Shown: positions 43,665 to 54,440, counted from the first letter of the stretch. The stretch is 64,000 nucleotides of DNA from Rhodoferax ferrireducens (GCF_003347515.1 NZ_QEII01000284.1:62001-126000); one strand, 5' to 3'. Program-made: numbers and translations. Notes: generated from the sequence alone by a model not told the origin.

Positions 43665-44149
43665 CAATCGCGAAAGTTGTCGAAGGTCAGCGGGATATCG
43701 GTCATTTCTTTCTTGATCAAGGCCATGGCCGCCTGCAGGTCATCGCGCTTGACGCCGGTGACACGCACTTTTTCTTCCTGGATGGCGCCTTGCACCTTGA
43801 GCTTGCTGTCCTTGAGCAGGCGCTGGATCTTCTTGGACACTTCCGTCTCGATCCCGCTGCGCACCTTGATGAGGCGCTTGACCTTGTCGCCGCCCATTTT
43901 CTGCACATCGCCCATGTCCAGAAAACGCACGTCCACATTGCGCTTGGTGAGCTTGTTGCGCAGGATGTCTTCGATCTGGTTGAGCTGGAACTCAGCATCG
44001 CCAATCACGGTGATTTCCTTGTCCTTGAGTTCAATCGAGGCGGGCGTGCCTTTGAAGTCAAAGCGGGTGACGATTTCCTTGGTGGTGTTTTCCACCGCAT
44101 GTTTGACGTCCACCATGTTGGCGTCGCAAACTGTATCAAAAGAGGGCAT
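43664..44149 (-). CDS. yajQ: YajQ-family nucleotide-binding protein
   Basis: 161 residues from ATG 44149 ([20 protein letters not shown]). [40 protein letters not shown] and [17 protein letters not shown] are highly typical. In Xanthomonas relatives bind c-di-GMP and partner a transcription factor. Next to a c-di-GMP-like domain gene (42051-43010). Confidence 0.95.
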   Translation of the reverse strand: MPSFDTVCDANMVDVKHAVENTTKEIVTRFDFKGTPASIELKDKEITVIGDAEFQLNQIEDILRNKLTKRNVDVRFLDMGDVQKMGGDKVKRLIKVRSGIETEVSKKIQRLLKDSKLKVQGAIQEEKVRVTGVKRDDLQAAMALIKKEMTDIPLTFDNFRD

Positions 44150-44178
44150 GTAGGCGTCCAAAAAAATCCGCTGGCCCT

Positions 44179-44230
44179 GAGCCTGTCGAAGGGCTGCACG
44201 CAGTTTATAGATAAGGGCTTCGACAGGCTC
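44179..44230. repeat. Inverted repeat of the TTCGACAGGCTC type
   Basis: GAGCCTGTCGAAG (44179-44191) and CTTCGACAGGCTC (44218-44230) pair perfectly across 26 bases. It lies between the divergent yajQ and murB starts. A half-copy is at 20419. Such sequences are common intergenic repeats in betaproteobacteria. Confidence 0.8.
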
Positions 44231-44274
44231 GGCCCGAACGGGGGTGAGGACACCCCCAATGCGACAATCCCGTC

Positions 44275-45333
44275 ATGTTAGTCGAGAAAAACGTCCCCCT
44301 CCAGGCTTTTAATACCTTCCACATCGTGGCCAAGGCCCATAGGCTGGTGCACATTGCCAGCGAATTGGACGTGCACGAGTTGCTGCAGCACCCCGCATGG
44401 GGCGCCGAGCCGAAGTTCGTGCTGGGCGGCGGCAGCAACATCGTGTTGACAGGTGATGTGAAGCCGCTGGTTCTGAAGGTCGAGATCATGGGCCGGCGGC
44501 TGGTGCAAGAGACCGCCAAAGCCTTCATTGTGGAAGCGGGTGCTGGTGAAAACTGGCATGATTTTGTCGCCTGGACGCTGGCGCAGGGTTACGCCGGTCT
44601 GGAAAACATGGCGCTGATTCCGGGCACGGTGGGCGCCTCGCCGGTACAAAACGTCGGTGCTTACGGTGTGGAGCTGCAAGACCGCTTCGAGGCGCTGGAT
44701 GCGGCGGACCTGCAGACCGGCCAGGTCTTCACCCTCGACGCCGCGCAATGTGGGTTTGGTTACCGCGATTCGGTGTTCAAGCATGGCGCCAGCGGCCATC
44801 AGGGGGTGGGCCTGAAGGGCAGGGCCCTGATTTTGCGCGTGCGTTTTAGTCTGCCCAAGCTCTGGAAGCCGGTGCTGGGTTATGCCGATATTGACAAGAA
44901 AATGCTCGAACACAGCTGTACCCACCCGACGGCGCAGCAAATGTTTGACTGGGTCTGCGAGATTCGCCGCGCCAAGCTGCCGGACCCGGCGGTCATCGGC
45001 AATGCGGGCAGTTTTTTCAAAAACCCCACGGTGACGCCGGAGCAGTGTGCTGACATCATTGCGCGCGACCCCAAGGTGGTGCACTACCGTCTGGCCGATG
45101 GCTCGGTCAAGCTGGCGGCGGGCTGGCTGATTGATTCCTGCGGCTGGCGCGGCAAGTCGGTCGGGCTGGCCGGGGTGTATGACAAGCAGGCGCTGGTGCT
45201 GGTCAACCGGGGCAGCGGGCACGACGGCGACAGCGCCAGCGGCGGCGAGGTGATGACCTTGGCCCGCGCGATCCAGACCAGCGTTTACGAGCGCTTTGGC
45301 ATCCGCCTGGAGATCGAGCCGGTCGTGGTGTAG
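44275..45333 (+). CDS. murB: UDP-N-acetylenolpyruvoylglucosamine reductase
   Basis: 352 residues, type I MurB. FAD-binding region VLGGGSNIVLTGD and IPGTVGASPVQNVGAYGVE; YRDSVFK and NAGSFFKNPTV (catalytic Ser region); C-terminal Glu in LEIEPVVV. NADPH-dependent step making UDP-MurNAc for peptidoglycan. The short 5' region contains the inverted repeat at 44179-44230. Confidence 0.97.
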   Translation: MLVEKNVPLQAFNTFHIVAKAHRLVHIASELDVHELLQHPAWGAEPKFVLGGGSNIVLTGDVKPLVLKVEIMGRRLVQETAKAFIVEAGAGENWHDFVAWTLAQGYAGLENMALIPGTVGASPVQNVGAYGVELQDRFEALDAADLQTGQVFTLDAAQCGFGYRDSVFKHGASGHQGVGLKGRALILRVRFSLPKLWKPVLGYADIDKKMLEHSCTHPTAQQMFDWVCEIRRAKLPDPAVIGNAGSFFKNPTVTPEQCADIIARDPKVVHYRLADGSVKLAAGWLIDSCGWRGKSVGLAGVYDKQALVLVNRGSGHDGDSASGGEVMTLARAIQTSVYERFGIRLEIEPVVV

Positions 45334-45387
45334 GCCTTCTTGACAATTTGCAGGGTTCGGGCCTGAACAAAGCGCTAGATTGGCTTT

Positions 45388-46401
45388 ATGGAAAAAATTC
45401 TGGTCTTGGGCGGCAGCGGCTTTGTTGGCACCCATGTGTGTGAAAAACTGGTGCGCAAGCAGGTGCACGTCACCGTGCCGACCCGGCGCTTGGCACATGC
45501 CAGGAATCTGCTGATTTATCCCTTTTTGACCCCGTTGGAGCTGGACGTGCACGACGAAGCGGCGCTCACGCGTGCCGTGGCCGGTCATGATGCGGTGGTG
45601 AACCTGATTGCCATCCTGCATGGCGATCAGGCAGCGTTCGACAAAGTGCATGTGGCCTTGCCGCAAAAGCTGGCGCGTGCCTGCATTGCCGGTGGCGTCA
45701 AGCGACTGGTGCACATCAGCGCACTGGGTGCCGATGCCCTGCAAGCCCAGTCGGCGCCTTCCATGTACCTGCGCAGCAAGAGTCAGGGCGAGGCGGTGCT
45801 GATGCAGGCAGCGATCGGTGCCGGTGCTGGACTTACGGCGCGCGCCGGGTTTGACCTGACCATTCTGCGGCCCAGTGTGATGTTTGGCGCCGAAGACAAG
45901 TTTCTCAACCTGTTCGCCCGGCTGCAAAAGCACCTGCCTATCATGCCGCTGGCAAACGCCGATGCGCGGTTCCAGCCGGTCTGGGTGGAAGATGTCGCCA
46001 ACGCCGTGGTGAAGTGCCTGGAGCGTGGCGGCATCGCCTCCCCCGACAACGCGCCGCATGTGCTGGAGCTGTGCGGGCCTGATGTGTTCACGCTGAAGGA
46101 GCTGGTGCAACTGTCGGCGCAACTCAGCGGTGTGCGCCAGGGGCGGGGCCGCCCGGTGATGGCGCTGCCCCGCTGGCTGGGGCGCCTGCAGGCGCGGCTG
46201 ATGGAGCTGGCACCGGGCGGGCCGCTGATGAGCCGCGACAACCTGGACTCGATGCAGCGCGACAACGTGGCCAGCGGCAAGCTGCCCGGCCTGCAGTCGC
46301 TGGGCATCACGCCCAGCGCGCTGCTACCGATTGCGCAAGATTACCTCACGCAAAACCAGCCGACCCAGGGTTTACTGGCGATTCGCCAGCGCTCGCACTG
46401 A
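45388..46401 (+). CDS. Extended SDR, complex I NDUFA9-like family
   Basis: 337 residues. N-terminal Rossmann motif ILVLGGSGFVGTHVCEKLV, then DVHDEAALTRAVAGHDAVVNLI, YLRSKSQGEAVL (YxxxK-type), and ILRPSVMFGAEDKFLNLFA. This is the atypical NAD(P)-binding family related to the mitochondrial NDUFA9 subunit and to sugar epimerases. Convergent with argG, 11 bases apart. Substrate unknown. Confidence 0.9.
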   Translation: MEKILVLGGSGFVGTHVCEKLVRKQVHVTVPTRRLAHARNLLIYPFLTPLELDVHDEAALTRAVAGHDAVVNLIAILHGDQAAFDKVHVALPQKLARACIAGGVKRLVHISALGADALQAQSAPSMYLRSKSQGEAVLMQAAIGAGAGLTARAGFDLTILRPSVMFGAEDKFLNLFARLQKHLPIMPLANADARFQPVWVEDVANAVVKCLERGGIASPDNAPHVLELCGPDVFTLKELVQLSAQLSGVRQGRGRPVMALPRWLGRLQARLMELAPGGPLMSRDNLDSMQRDNVASGKLPGLQSLGITPSALLPIAQDYLTQNQPTQGLLAIRQRSH

Positions 46402-46412
46402 CCGGCCGGGCT

Positions 46413-47815
<1,403 letters not shown>

Positions 47816-47824
47816 GTAAGCGGC

Positions 47825-48151
47825 TTAACCGAAATGGCAGATGTAGTGGTAAGGCTCGGTCACGCGGATCTCGAACTTGGCGTTGCCGGGCACGCTGAAT
47901 TTTTCACCGGCCGAGGACTTGACCCAAACCTCGGTGCCGGCCAGTTTGTACTCACACGCGCCCGCCACGCATTCCATGATTTCCGGTGCGCCGGTGTTGA
48001 AGGTCAGGGTCGCAGGCAGGATCACACCGACGGATTTCTTCGTGCCGTCGGGGAAGGTGATGCCATGGCTGACGCACTTGCCGTCGAAGTAAACGCTGGC
48101 CTGGGTGCTGACGGACACGCCGTCTAGTTTGGATGTAATCATGTGGGTCAT
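47825..48151 (-). CDS. ppnP: Pyrimidine/purine nucleoside phosphorylase PpnP
   Basis: 108 residues from ATG 48151 (100-odd if the in-frame ATG at 48142 is used). A small cupin: VYFDGKCVSHGITFPDGTKK, LPATLTFNTGAPEIMECVAG, FSVPGNAKFEIRV. Broad-range phosphorolysis of nucleosides. A pair of long hairpins begins 42 bases upstream of the start. Confidence 0.93.
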   Translation of the reverse strand: MTHMITSKLDGVSVSTQASVYFDGKCVSHGITFPDGTKKSVGVILPATLTFNTGAPEIMECVAGACEYKLAGTEVWVKSSAGEKFSVPGNAKFEIRVTEPYHYICHFG

Positions 48152-48192
48152 TTTAATCGGGGTCTTAACCCGTGCGACGCGTCCTGGAACCC

Positions 48193-48278
48193 GTGCGGCG
48201 AGTCAGGCCCGAATGCCGGGGGCTCATGCGCTTCGCTTTTTGAAATCGCCCCCGGCATCCGGGCCCAACTCGCCGCAC
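48193..48278. repeat. Long hairpin A with conserved 24-base loop
   Basis: Arms 48193-48223 and 48248-48278 pair over 28 bp, broken only by a CA/CA internal loop and one A/C mismatch; inner stem ATGCCGGGGGC / GCCCCCGGCAT. Loop 48224-48247 begins TCATGCGCTTCG and ends TTTTTGAAATC. See hairpin B. Confidence 0.92.
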
Positions 48279-48300
48279 TACCGTTCTAGGTAAGCGTTAA

Positions 48301-48382
48301 GCGGCAAGCGATGCCCGGACGATGGCGCCGATTTCAAAAAGCGAAGCGTATGAGGCGCCAGCGTCCGGGCATCGCTTGCCGC
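48301..48382. repeat. Long hairpin B, inverted relative to A
   Basis: Outer arms 48301-48321 and 48362-48382 pair perfectly (21 bp), then a two-base mismatch and an inner GGCGCC / GGCGCC (48324-48329, 48354-48359). The loop 48330-48353 is the reverse complement of loop A with one difference. Separated from A by 22 bases. Confidence 0.92.
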
Positions 48383-48404
48383 GTCTGCTCAGAACACGTG
48401 ACGA

Positions 48405-48797
48405 CTACGGCATTGAGCCCAGCCACTCAGTGGCGTCAAAGCCAACCGTCACGCGGCCATCGGCCCACACCACCACCGGGCGCTTGATGACGCTGGGGTT
48501 GGCCAGCATCAAGGCGCTGGCGGTTGCGGCGTCCACCACCGCGGCGCGGGTGGCGTCGTCCAGCCCGCGCCAGGTGTTGCCTTTGCGATTGATCAGTTTT
48601 TCCCAGCCGACGGCGGCCAGCCAGTTGGGCAATTGGTCAGCGGGTACGCTGAGTTTCTTGAAGTCATGAAACGCGTAGTCCACGCGCTGCTCGGTCAGCC
48701 AGCTGCGCGCTTTTTTCACGGTGTCGCAATTGGGGATGCCGTAGAGGGAGACAGTGGGGGCAGTTGCAAGGGGGGCAGGGTTGGCAAGGGTGTTCAT
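48405..48797 (-). CDS. Spx/ArsC-like (YffB) reductase-fold protein
   Basis: 130 residues from ATG 48797. VSLYGIPNCDTVKKARSWL has the single cysteine of the YffB group, then VDYAFHDFKKLSV, LINRKGNTWRGLDD and NPSVIKRPVVVWADG. Thioredoxin-like fold; arsenate reductase activity is not expected. The longer frame to 49037 is not used because it runs through the folC coding strand. Confidence 0.9.
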   Translation of the reverse strand: MNTLANPAPLATAPTVSLYGIPNCDTVKKARSWLTEQRVDYAFHDFKKLSVPADQLPNWLAAVGWEKLINRKGNTWRGLDDATRAAVVDAATASALMLANPSVIKRPVVVWADGRVTVGFDATEWLGSMP

Positions 48798-48846
48798 GGC
48801 CCGCATCATGCCACCGGGCGCAAGCTGGGCGACAATCCCCAGTCGT

Positions 48847-50163
48847 ATGAAAACCCCTCTGAACACCTTGCCGGACTGGCTCGCCCACTGCGAGCAATTG
48901 CATCCCAAAAACATTGACATGGGCCTGGAGCGCGTGCGTGCCGTGGCCGAGCGCATGCAAATTTGCTTCGACTGCCCGGTCATCACCGTGGCTGGCACCA
49001 ACGGCAAGGGCTCGACCTGCGCCATGCTGGAAGCCATCCTGCTGCAGGCCGGCTACCGCACCGGGGTCTACACCTCGCCCCATCTGGTGCATTTTGAAGA
49101 GCGCCTGCGGCTCAGCGGCGAGCCGGTGGATGCTGCACAATTAGTAGCTTCCTTCGCAGGTGTGGAGCGGGCTAGAGGCCTAAATGATGCTGAAGTCTCG
49201 TTGACCTACTTCGAATTTTCCACGCTGGCGATTCTGGACGTGATGGCCAGATCCGCGCTGGACGTGGTCATTCTGGAGGTGGGCCTGGGCGGGCGGCTCG
49301 ACGCCGTCAACATCATTGACCCCGATTGCGCCGTGATCACCAGCGTGGACATTGACCACACCGAGTTTCTGGGCGTGGACCGCGAGAGCATTGGCTTCGA
49401 GAAGGCCGGCATCATGCGCACCGGCCGCCCCGTGATCGTGAGCGACCCGATGCCGCCGCAAAGCGTGCTGGACCATGCCAAAGAGATTGACGCCGACCTC
49501 TGGCGTTTTGGGGTGGATTTCAATGTGTCGGGTGACAAACAGCAATGGGGCTGGGCCGGGCGCGGGCGGCGCTACAGTGGTCTGGCGTACCCGGCGCTGC
49601 GCGGGGCCAACCAGTTGGTCAATGCGGCGGGCGTGCTGGCGGCCCTGGCGGCTTTGCGTGACCGCCTGCCGGTGACGGCACAGGCAGTGCGCAACGGGCT
49701 GGCTTTTGTCGAGCTGCCGGGGCGGTTTCAAATCATTCCCGGTGAACCCACCTTGGTGCTGGACGTGGCGCACAACCCGCATTCGGTGGCGGCGCTGGCG
49801 GCCAATCTGGACGCTATGGGCTACTTTCCGACCACACACGCGGTCTTTGGGGCGATGGCCGACAAGGATCTGGCGGCCATGCTGGTCAAGGTCAATCCCT
49901 TGATCGACAAGTGGTATTTCACCGATTTGCCGACGGCTCGGGCGGAGTCAGGTGCCAGGCTGCTCGACAAGTGGCAGGCCCAAAATACCCGAAAAGATGC
50001 CACGGCATCCGTCTGCCCAGACCCTCAGCAGGCCCTGCTGGCGGCCATCGAGGCGGCAGACCCCACTGATAGAATCGTGGTCTTTGGTTCGTTCTACACG
50101 GTAGGCGGCATTTTGAAGGATGGGCTACCCCGACTTCACGCCAAACACATGCCCAACATTTGA
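48847..50163 (+). CDS. folC: Bifunctional folylpolyglutamate/dihydrofolate synthase
   Basis: 438 residues from ATG 48847. P-loop VAGTNGKGSTCAMLEAIL, SPHLVHFEERLRLSG, SLTYFEFSTLAI, VGLGGRLDAVNI, and DVAHNPHSVAALA. Adds glutamates to folates. A repeat copy (49133-49184) lies in frame before the SLTYFEF motif, encoding QLVASFAGVERARGLN with a slightly longer loop than usual. First gene of a folC-SPOR-cvpA-purF order. Confidence 0.96.
   Translation: MKTPLNTLPDWLAHCEQLHPKNIDMGLERVRAVAERMQICFDCPVITVAGTNGKGSTCAMLEAILLQAGYRTGVYTSPHLVHFEERLRLSGEPVDAAQLVASFAGVERARGLNDAEVSLTYFEFSTLAILDVMARSALDVVILEVGLGGRLDAVNIIDPDCAVITSVDIDHTEFLGVDRESIGFEKAGIMRTGRPVIVSDPMPPQSVLDHAKEIDADLWRFGVDFNVSGDKQQWGWAGRGRRYSGLAYPALRGANQLVNAAGVLAALAALRDRLPVTAQAVRNGLAFVELPGRFQIIPGEPTLVLDVAHNPHSVAALAANLDAMGYFPTTHAVFGAMADKDLAAMLVKVNPLIDKWYFTDLPTARAESGARLLDKWQAQNTRKDATASVCPDPQQALLAAIEAADPTDRIVVFGSFYTVGGILKDGLPRLHAKHMPNI
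49133..49184 (-). repeat. Dispersed repeat, copy h, inside folC
   Basis: Reverse strand TTTAGGCCTCTAGCCCGCTCC, then CTGCGAAGGAAGCTACTAATT. Note that the first string spans 21 bases; key residues are GGCCTCTAGCCC at its centre. Antisense to the gene and in frame. Confidence 0.8.
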
Positions 50164-50181
50164 ACACCTGAGCCCCACAAC

Positions 50182-50892
50182 ATGGCCTTTTTCAAGTTCC
50201 GAAAAAGTGGCGACGAGCAGTCGACCACGCCTGTTCAGCCTGACAGCGTCGAGGTGATGCGAAAGCGTGCCAAGTACCGTTTGATCGGTGCCGCCGTGCT
50301 GGTGCTGATCGGCGTGGTCGGGTTTCCGCTGCTGTTTGACAAGCAGCCGCGCCCCATTTCGGTTGATTTGCCAATCGAGATCCCCGACAAGAATAAAGTC
50401 AAGCCGCTGAGTATTCCGGCGCCTGCAGCGATGAATGCGGTCAAACCCGAGCTTGCCGGTGCTGTGCAAAAAACTGAAGAAGAAGTGATTGCAGCCCCCG
50501 TCCCTGATGCATTGGTAGCTCCTAAAGTCGTAGCAAAAGTTGAACCTAAATCGGTGGACAAACCGGTGCCGGCGGTGAAGGCCGTGGCCAAGGTGGACGA
50601 AAACGCCAAGGCCCAGACACTGCAGGAAAGCAAGGAGCCTGAGAAAAAGGCGGACGCTACCGAGGGCCGGTTTGTCGTTCAGGTTGGCGCTTATGCGGAC
50701 GCTGTCCGGGCGCGGGAAGCGCGGGCGAAGCTGGAGCACGCGGGCCTGAAGACCTATACGCATGTCGCAGAGACCAAGGACGGGTCCCGAATTCGCGTGC
50801 GGGTCGGACCTTTTGGAACCCGGGTCGAGGCGGACAAGGCGGCACAAAAGATCAAAAAACTTGATCTGCCCGCCGCCATCCTGACCTTGTGA
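50182..50892 (+). CDS. SPOR-domain protein (DedD-like)
   Basis: 236 residues. One N-terminal membrane segment (YRLIGAAVLVLIGVVGFPLL) with the rest periplasmic, a Pro/Ala/Lys/Val-rich linker (~75-155), and a C-terminal SPOR domain (GRFVVQVGAYADAVRAREAR, TYTHVAETKDGSRIRVRVGP). SPOR domains bind denuded peptidoglycan at the division site. The linker contains repeat copy k (50491-50538). Confidence 0.93.
   Translation: MAFFKFRKSGDEQSTTPVQPDSVEVMRKRAKYRLIGAAVLVLIGVVGFPLLFDKQPRPISVDLPIEIPDKNKVKPLSIPAPAAMNAVKPELAGAVQKTEEEVIAAPVPDALVAPKVVAKVEPKSVDKPVPAVKAVAKVDENAKAQTLQESKEPEKKADATEGRFVVQVGAYADAVRAREARAKLEHAGLKTYTHVAETKDGSRIRVRVGPFGTRVEADKAAQKIKKLDLPAAILTL
50491..50538 (+). repeat. Dispersed repeat, copy k, in the SPOR-protein linker
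   Basis: GCAGCCCCCGTCC, ATGCATTGGTAGCT, GTAGCAAAAG. Same strand as the gene; the TAG stop carried by other copies is CAG here, so the frame is kept. Confidence 0.65.
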
Positions 50893-50907
50893 CAGCTGCC
50901 GGAACCC

Positions 50908-51396
50908 ATGCCTGTGCTGGACTGGATTTTCTTGGCGGTATTGATGGCCTCGCTCGCATTGGGTGCCTGGCGCGGGCTGATCTATGAAGTGATGTCGGTC
51001 GTGAGCTGGATTGCTGCTTTCATTCTGGCGCAGTGGTTTGCGCCGGATGTCGCGCAGAAGCTGCCCATGTCCGGCTCGGCCGAGCCGGTGCGTTACGCAG
51101 CGGGCTTTGCGCTGGTATTTGTGTTGTCCGTGTTTGCCGGGAGCCTGCTGGCAAAGCTGGTGCAAAAACTTTTTGCCGCGGTGGGCTTGCAACCGGCCGA
51201 TCGGGCATTAGGTGCTGCTTTCGGCTTGGTACGCGGTCTGGTCGTGGTGTTGGCGGCCACCGTGGTGATCAGCATGTCACCGCTGAAATCAAGCGAATGG
51301 TGGCAGGAATCTGTGGGAGCTGGAATGACCGTGGCGGCACTCAAAGGGCTGAAGCCCGTGCTGCCGGATGAGTTTGGAAGGTATTTGCCTTCATGA
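50908..51396 (+). CDS. cvpA: CvpA family membrane protein
   Basis: 162 residues, four predicted membrane segments. LDWIFLAVLMASLALGAWRG, VMSVVSWIAAFILAQWF, and GAAFGLVRGLVVVLAATV are typical. In E. coli cvpA sits upstream of purF and affects colicin V export and envelope stress tolerance. The purF start is 13 bases beyond its stop. Confidence 0.93.
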   Translation: MPVLDWIFLAVLMASLALGAWRGLIYEVMSVVSWIAAFILAQWFAPDVAQKLPMSGSAEPVRYAAGFALVFVLSVFAGSLLAKLVQKLFAAVGLQPADRALGAAFGLVRGLVVVLAATVVISMSPLKSSEWWQESVGAGMTVAALKGLKPVLPDEFGRYLPS

Positions 51397-51409
51397 GATC
51401 GGAAAAATT

Positions 51410-52912
51410 ATGTGTGGAATCGTAGGCGTTGTCAGCAGCGCACCAGTCAATCAACTCATCTATGACGCCCTGTTGCTGTTGCAGCACCGAGGACAGGATG
51501 CTGCCGGTATCGTGACGCAGCAAGAGCGCAAGTTCTTCATGCAGAAGGCCAAGGGCATGGTGCGCGACGTGTTCCGCACCCGCAATATGCGCTCCCTGCC
51601 GGGCAACAGCGGGCTGGGCCAGGTGCGCTACCCGACGGCGGGCAATGCCTACAGCGAAGAAGAAGCGCAGCCGTTTTACGTGAATGCGCCGTTCGGTATT
51701 GTGCTGGTGCACAACGGCAACCTGACCAACGCCCACGCCCTGAAGGCGGAGCTGTTCAGCACCGACCACCGCCACATCAACACCGAGAGCGACTCCGAAG
51801 TGCTGCTCAACGTGCTGGCGCATGAGATTGGTGAAACGACCCGCGGCATGCCACTGCTGCCCCGCGATGTATTTGAGGCGGTTCGCAAGGTGCATCGCCG
51901 TATCAAGGGCTCGTACGCGGTGATTGCGATGATCGCGGGTCATGGCGTGCTGGCTTTTCGCGACCCGTTTGGCATTCGCCCGCTTTGCATGGGGCGTAGC
52001 GAGGACGGTACTGTGATGGTGGCCAGCGAATCCGTGGCGCTGGAAGGTACATCGCACAAGTTTGATCGCAATATCGCTCCGGGCGAGGCGGTGTTCATTG
52101 ACCTGCAGGGCAACGTGCATGCGCAGCAGTGTGCAGATCACCCTGTGCTGAGCCCCTGTATTTTTGAGTACGTGTATCTGGCGCGTCCAGATTCGGTGAT
52201 GGATGGGATTTCGGTTTACCAGGCCCGTCTGAATCTGGGTGAGTCGCTGGCCAAGCGCGTGATCTCGACGGTGCCGCCGAATGAGATTGATGTGGTGATC
52301 CCAATCCCAGAGTCGAGCCGCCCGAGTGCCGCGCAATTGGCGCAGCTGCTCGGTTTGCCCTACCGCGAGGGCTTCGTCAAGAACCGCTATGTGGGTCGCA
52401 CTTTCATCATGCCGGGGCAGTCGGTGCGCAAGAAATCGGTGCGCCAAAAGCTCAACGTGATCGCCAGCGAATTCAAGGGCCGCAATGTGCTACTGGTGGA
52501 CGACTCGATCGTGCGTGGCACCACCAGCCGTGAAATCGTGCAAATGGCACGCGACGCCGGCGCCCGCAAGGTCTATATGGCCAGTGCCGCGCCACCGGTG
52601 CGTTACCCCAATGTGTATGGCATCGACATGCCCACCCCGGAAGAGCTCGTGGCGCACAACCGTACCGTCGAACAGATCCGCCAGATCATCGGCTGTGATG
52701 CGCTGATCTATCAGGACGTGGACGGCATGAAAAAGGCGATTGGCTCCCTGAACGCCAATATCAAGGGCTTTGATGCTTCGTGCTTTGACGGCGTTTACGT
52801 CACGGGCGACATCACGGCGGCTGATATTGCCCGGCTGAATTCCAGCCGGGTGGGTGGTGATGAGACTGCAGAAGACAACTCCCGCCTGGCGCTACCGAAT
52901 CACGCGGATTGA
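51410..52912 (+). CDS. purF: Amidophosphoribosyltransferase
   Basis: 500 residues from ATG 51410; the Ntn nucleophile is Cys2 ([10 protein letters not shown]), exposed when Met is removed. [13 protein letters not shown] and [10 protein letters not shown] are glutaminase motifs; [18 protein letters not shown] is the PRPP-binding loop. First step of purine synthesis. Part of the folC to gltX run. Confidence 0.97.
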   Translation: MCGIVGVVSSAPVNQLIYDALLLLQHRGQDAAGIVTQQERKFFMQKAKGMVRDVFRTRNMRSLPGNSGLGQVRYPTAGNAYSEEEAQPFYVNAPFGIVLVHNGNLTNAHALKAELFSTDHRHINTESDSEVLLNVLAHEIGETTRGMPLLPRDVFEAVRKVHRRIKGSYAVIAMIAGHGVLAFRDPFGIRPLCMGRSEDGTVMVASESVALEGTSHKFDRNIAPGEAVFIDLQGNVHAQQCADHPVLSPCIFEYVYLARPDSVMDGISVYQARLNLGESLAKRVISTVPPNEIDVVIPIPESSRPSAAQLAQLLGLPYREGFVKNRYVGRTFIMPGQSVRKKSVRQKLNVIASEFKGRNVLLVDDSIVRGTTSREIVQMARDAGARKVYMASAAPPVRYPNVYGIDMPTPEELVAHNRTVEQIRQIIGCDALIYQDVDGMKKAIGSLNANIKGFDASCFDGVYVTGDITAADIARLNSSRVGGDETAEDNSRLALPNHAD

Positions 52913-52913
52913 T

Positions 52914-54302
52914 ATGACACAAAAAACTCGCACCCGATTCGCGCCGTCACCGACCGGCTTCATTCACCTCGGCAACATTCGCTCGGCCTTGTATCCCTGG
53001 GCCTTTGCCCGGGCCACTGGCGGCGATTTCATCCTGCGCATTGAAGATACCGATGTGGAACGCTCCACGCAGGCGGCGGTCGATGTAATTATTGAGAGCA
53101 TGACGTGGCTGGGGCTGGACTATGACGAAGGCCCGTTTTACCAAATGCAGCGCATGGACCGTTACAAAGCGGTGCTGGCGGAGCTGCAGGCTGCGGATCA
53201 TGTGTATCCCTGCTACATGAGCGTCACGGAGCTTGACGCACTGCGTGAAAGCCAGATGGCCGCCAAGGAAAAACCGCGCTATGACGGTACCTGGCGCCCG
53301 GCGCCCGGCAAAACCTTGCCGCCTGTTCCCGAGGGTGTGAAGCCGGTGTTGCGCTTTAATAATCCGCAGGGCGGATCCGTGGTGTGGGAGGACAAGGTCA
53401 AGGGCCGCATCGAGATCAGCAACGACGAGCTCGATGACCTGGTGATTGCCCGCCCCGACGGTACGCCGACCTACAACTTCTGCGTGGTGGTGGACGACAT
53501 CGACATGGCGATTACCCATGTCATTCGCGGAGACGATCACGTCAACAACACGCCTCGACAAATCAATATCTTTCTCGCCTTGGGCAAAGAACCACCGGTG
53601 TATGCCCATTTGCCCACGGTGCTCAATGAGCAGGGCGAAAAAATGAGCAAGCGCAATGGTGCCAAACCGGTGACGCAGTTCCGTGATGAAGGCTATCTGC
53701 CGGACGCCATGGTCAACTATCTCGCGCGACTGGGCTGGAGCCATGGCGATGATGAAATTTTCAGCCGCGAGCAGTTCTTGCAGTGGTTCAATCTCGATCA
53801 TCTGGGCCGCAGTGCCGCCCAGTTCGATGAAGCCAAGCTGCGTTGGGTGAATGCGCAACATCTCAAGGCCATGGACGACGACGCCCTGGCCGTGCTGATG
53901 TCCGCATTACTGCAAAAACGCGGCATTGTGGTGGACGAGCGTTTGTCACGCATTTGCGGCCTGTTCAAGGACCGATGCGACACCACCGTGATGCTGGCAG
54001 ATTGGGCCGCCACGTTTTATGCGGACATCACACCGAATCCTGAAGAAGTGGAGAAGCATGTCACGGATGCGGTTCAGCCTGCGCTCAGTTTGCTGATTGA
54101 AAAACTGACAACCTGCACTTGGGATAAGCCATCAATTGCAGCGGCTATCAAGGAGGTGCTTGGCGCATGTGCCCTTAAAATGCCGCAACTCGCCATGCCA
54201 GTTCGGGTGTTGGTGATGGGTACAGCCCAGACACCTTCGCTCGATGCAGTGCTCGAGCTGAGTGAAAGAGAAAAAGTATTGAATCGTTTGCGGATGGCGT
54301 AA
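52914..54302 (+). CDS. gltX: Glutamyl-tRNA synthetase
   Basis: 462 residues from ATG 52914, one base after the purF stop. HIGH-type motif HLGN (18-21) in [20 protein letters not shown] and KMSKR in [16 protein letters not shown]. Charges tRNA-Glu, whose gene is 200 bases downstream. GltX is also the main known target of HipA kinases, and a hipBA pair is in this window. Confidence 0.97.
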   Translation: MTQKTRTRFAPSPTGFIHLGNIRSALYPWAFARATGGDFILRIEDTDVERSTQAAVDVIIESMTWLGLDYDEGPFYQMQRMDRYKAVLAELQAADHVYPCYMSVTELDALRESQMAAKEKPRYDGTWRPAPGKTLPPVPEGVKPVLRFNNPQGGSVVWEDKVKGRIEISNDELDDLVIARPDGTPTYNFCVVVDDIDMAITHVIRGDDHVNNTPRQINIFLALGKEPPVYAHLPTVLNEQGEKMSKRNGAKPVTQFRDEGYLPDAMVNYLARLGWSHGDDEIFSREQFLQWFNLDHLGRSAAQFDEAKLRWVNAQHLKAMDDDALAVLMSALLQKRGIVVDERLSRICGLFKDRCDTTVMLADWAATFYADITPNPEEVEKHVTDAVQPALSLLIEKLTTCTWDKPSIAAAIKEVLGACALKMPQLAMPVRVLVMGTAQTPSLDAVLELSEREKVLNRLRMA

Positions 54303-54317
54303 TTTACACGCTATAAT
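54288..54317 (+). promoter_or_regulatory. Sigma-70 promoter of the tRNA cluster
   Basis: TTGCGG (54288-54293), 18-base spacer, TATAAT (54312-54317), overlapping the end of gltX and 48 bases before tRNA-Ala. Confidence 0.75.
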
Positions 54318-54364
54318 TTGAGGCTTGGAAGTAACGAATACTTGAAAAAGAATTCGACGGTTAA

Positions 54365-54440
<76 letters not shown>

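Noticed and set aside
44278..46122. 614-residue antisense frame over murB and the SDR gene
   Set aside because: Spans two real genes of known families on the other strand and has shadow composition.
48798..49037. N-terminal extension of the Spx-like frame
   Set aside because: Runs antisense through folC; homology begins at 48797.
54128..54175. CAATTGCAGCGGCTATCAA in gltX
   Set aside because: Too short and lacks the TAGCCCCCG core; not counted as a repeat copy.
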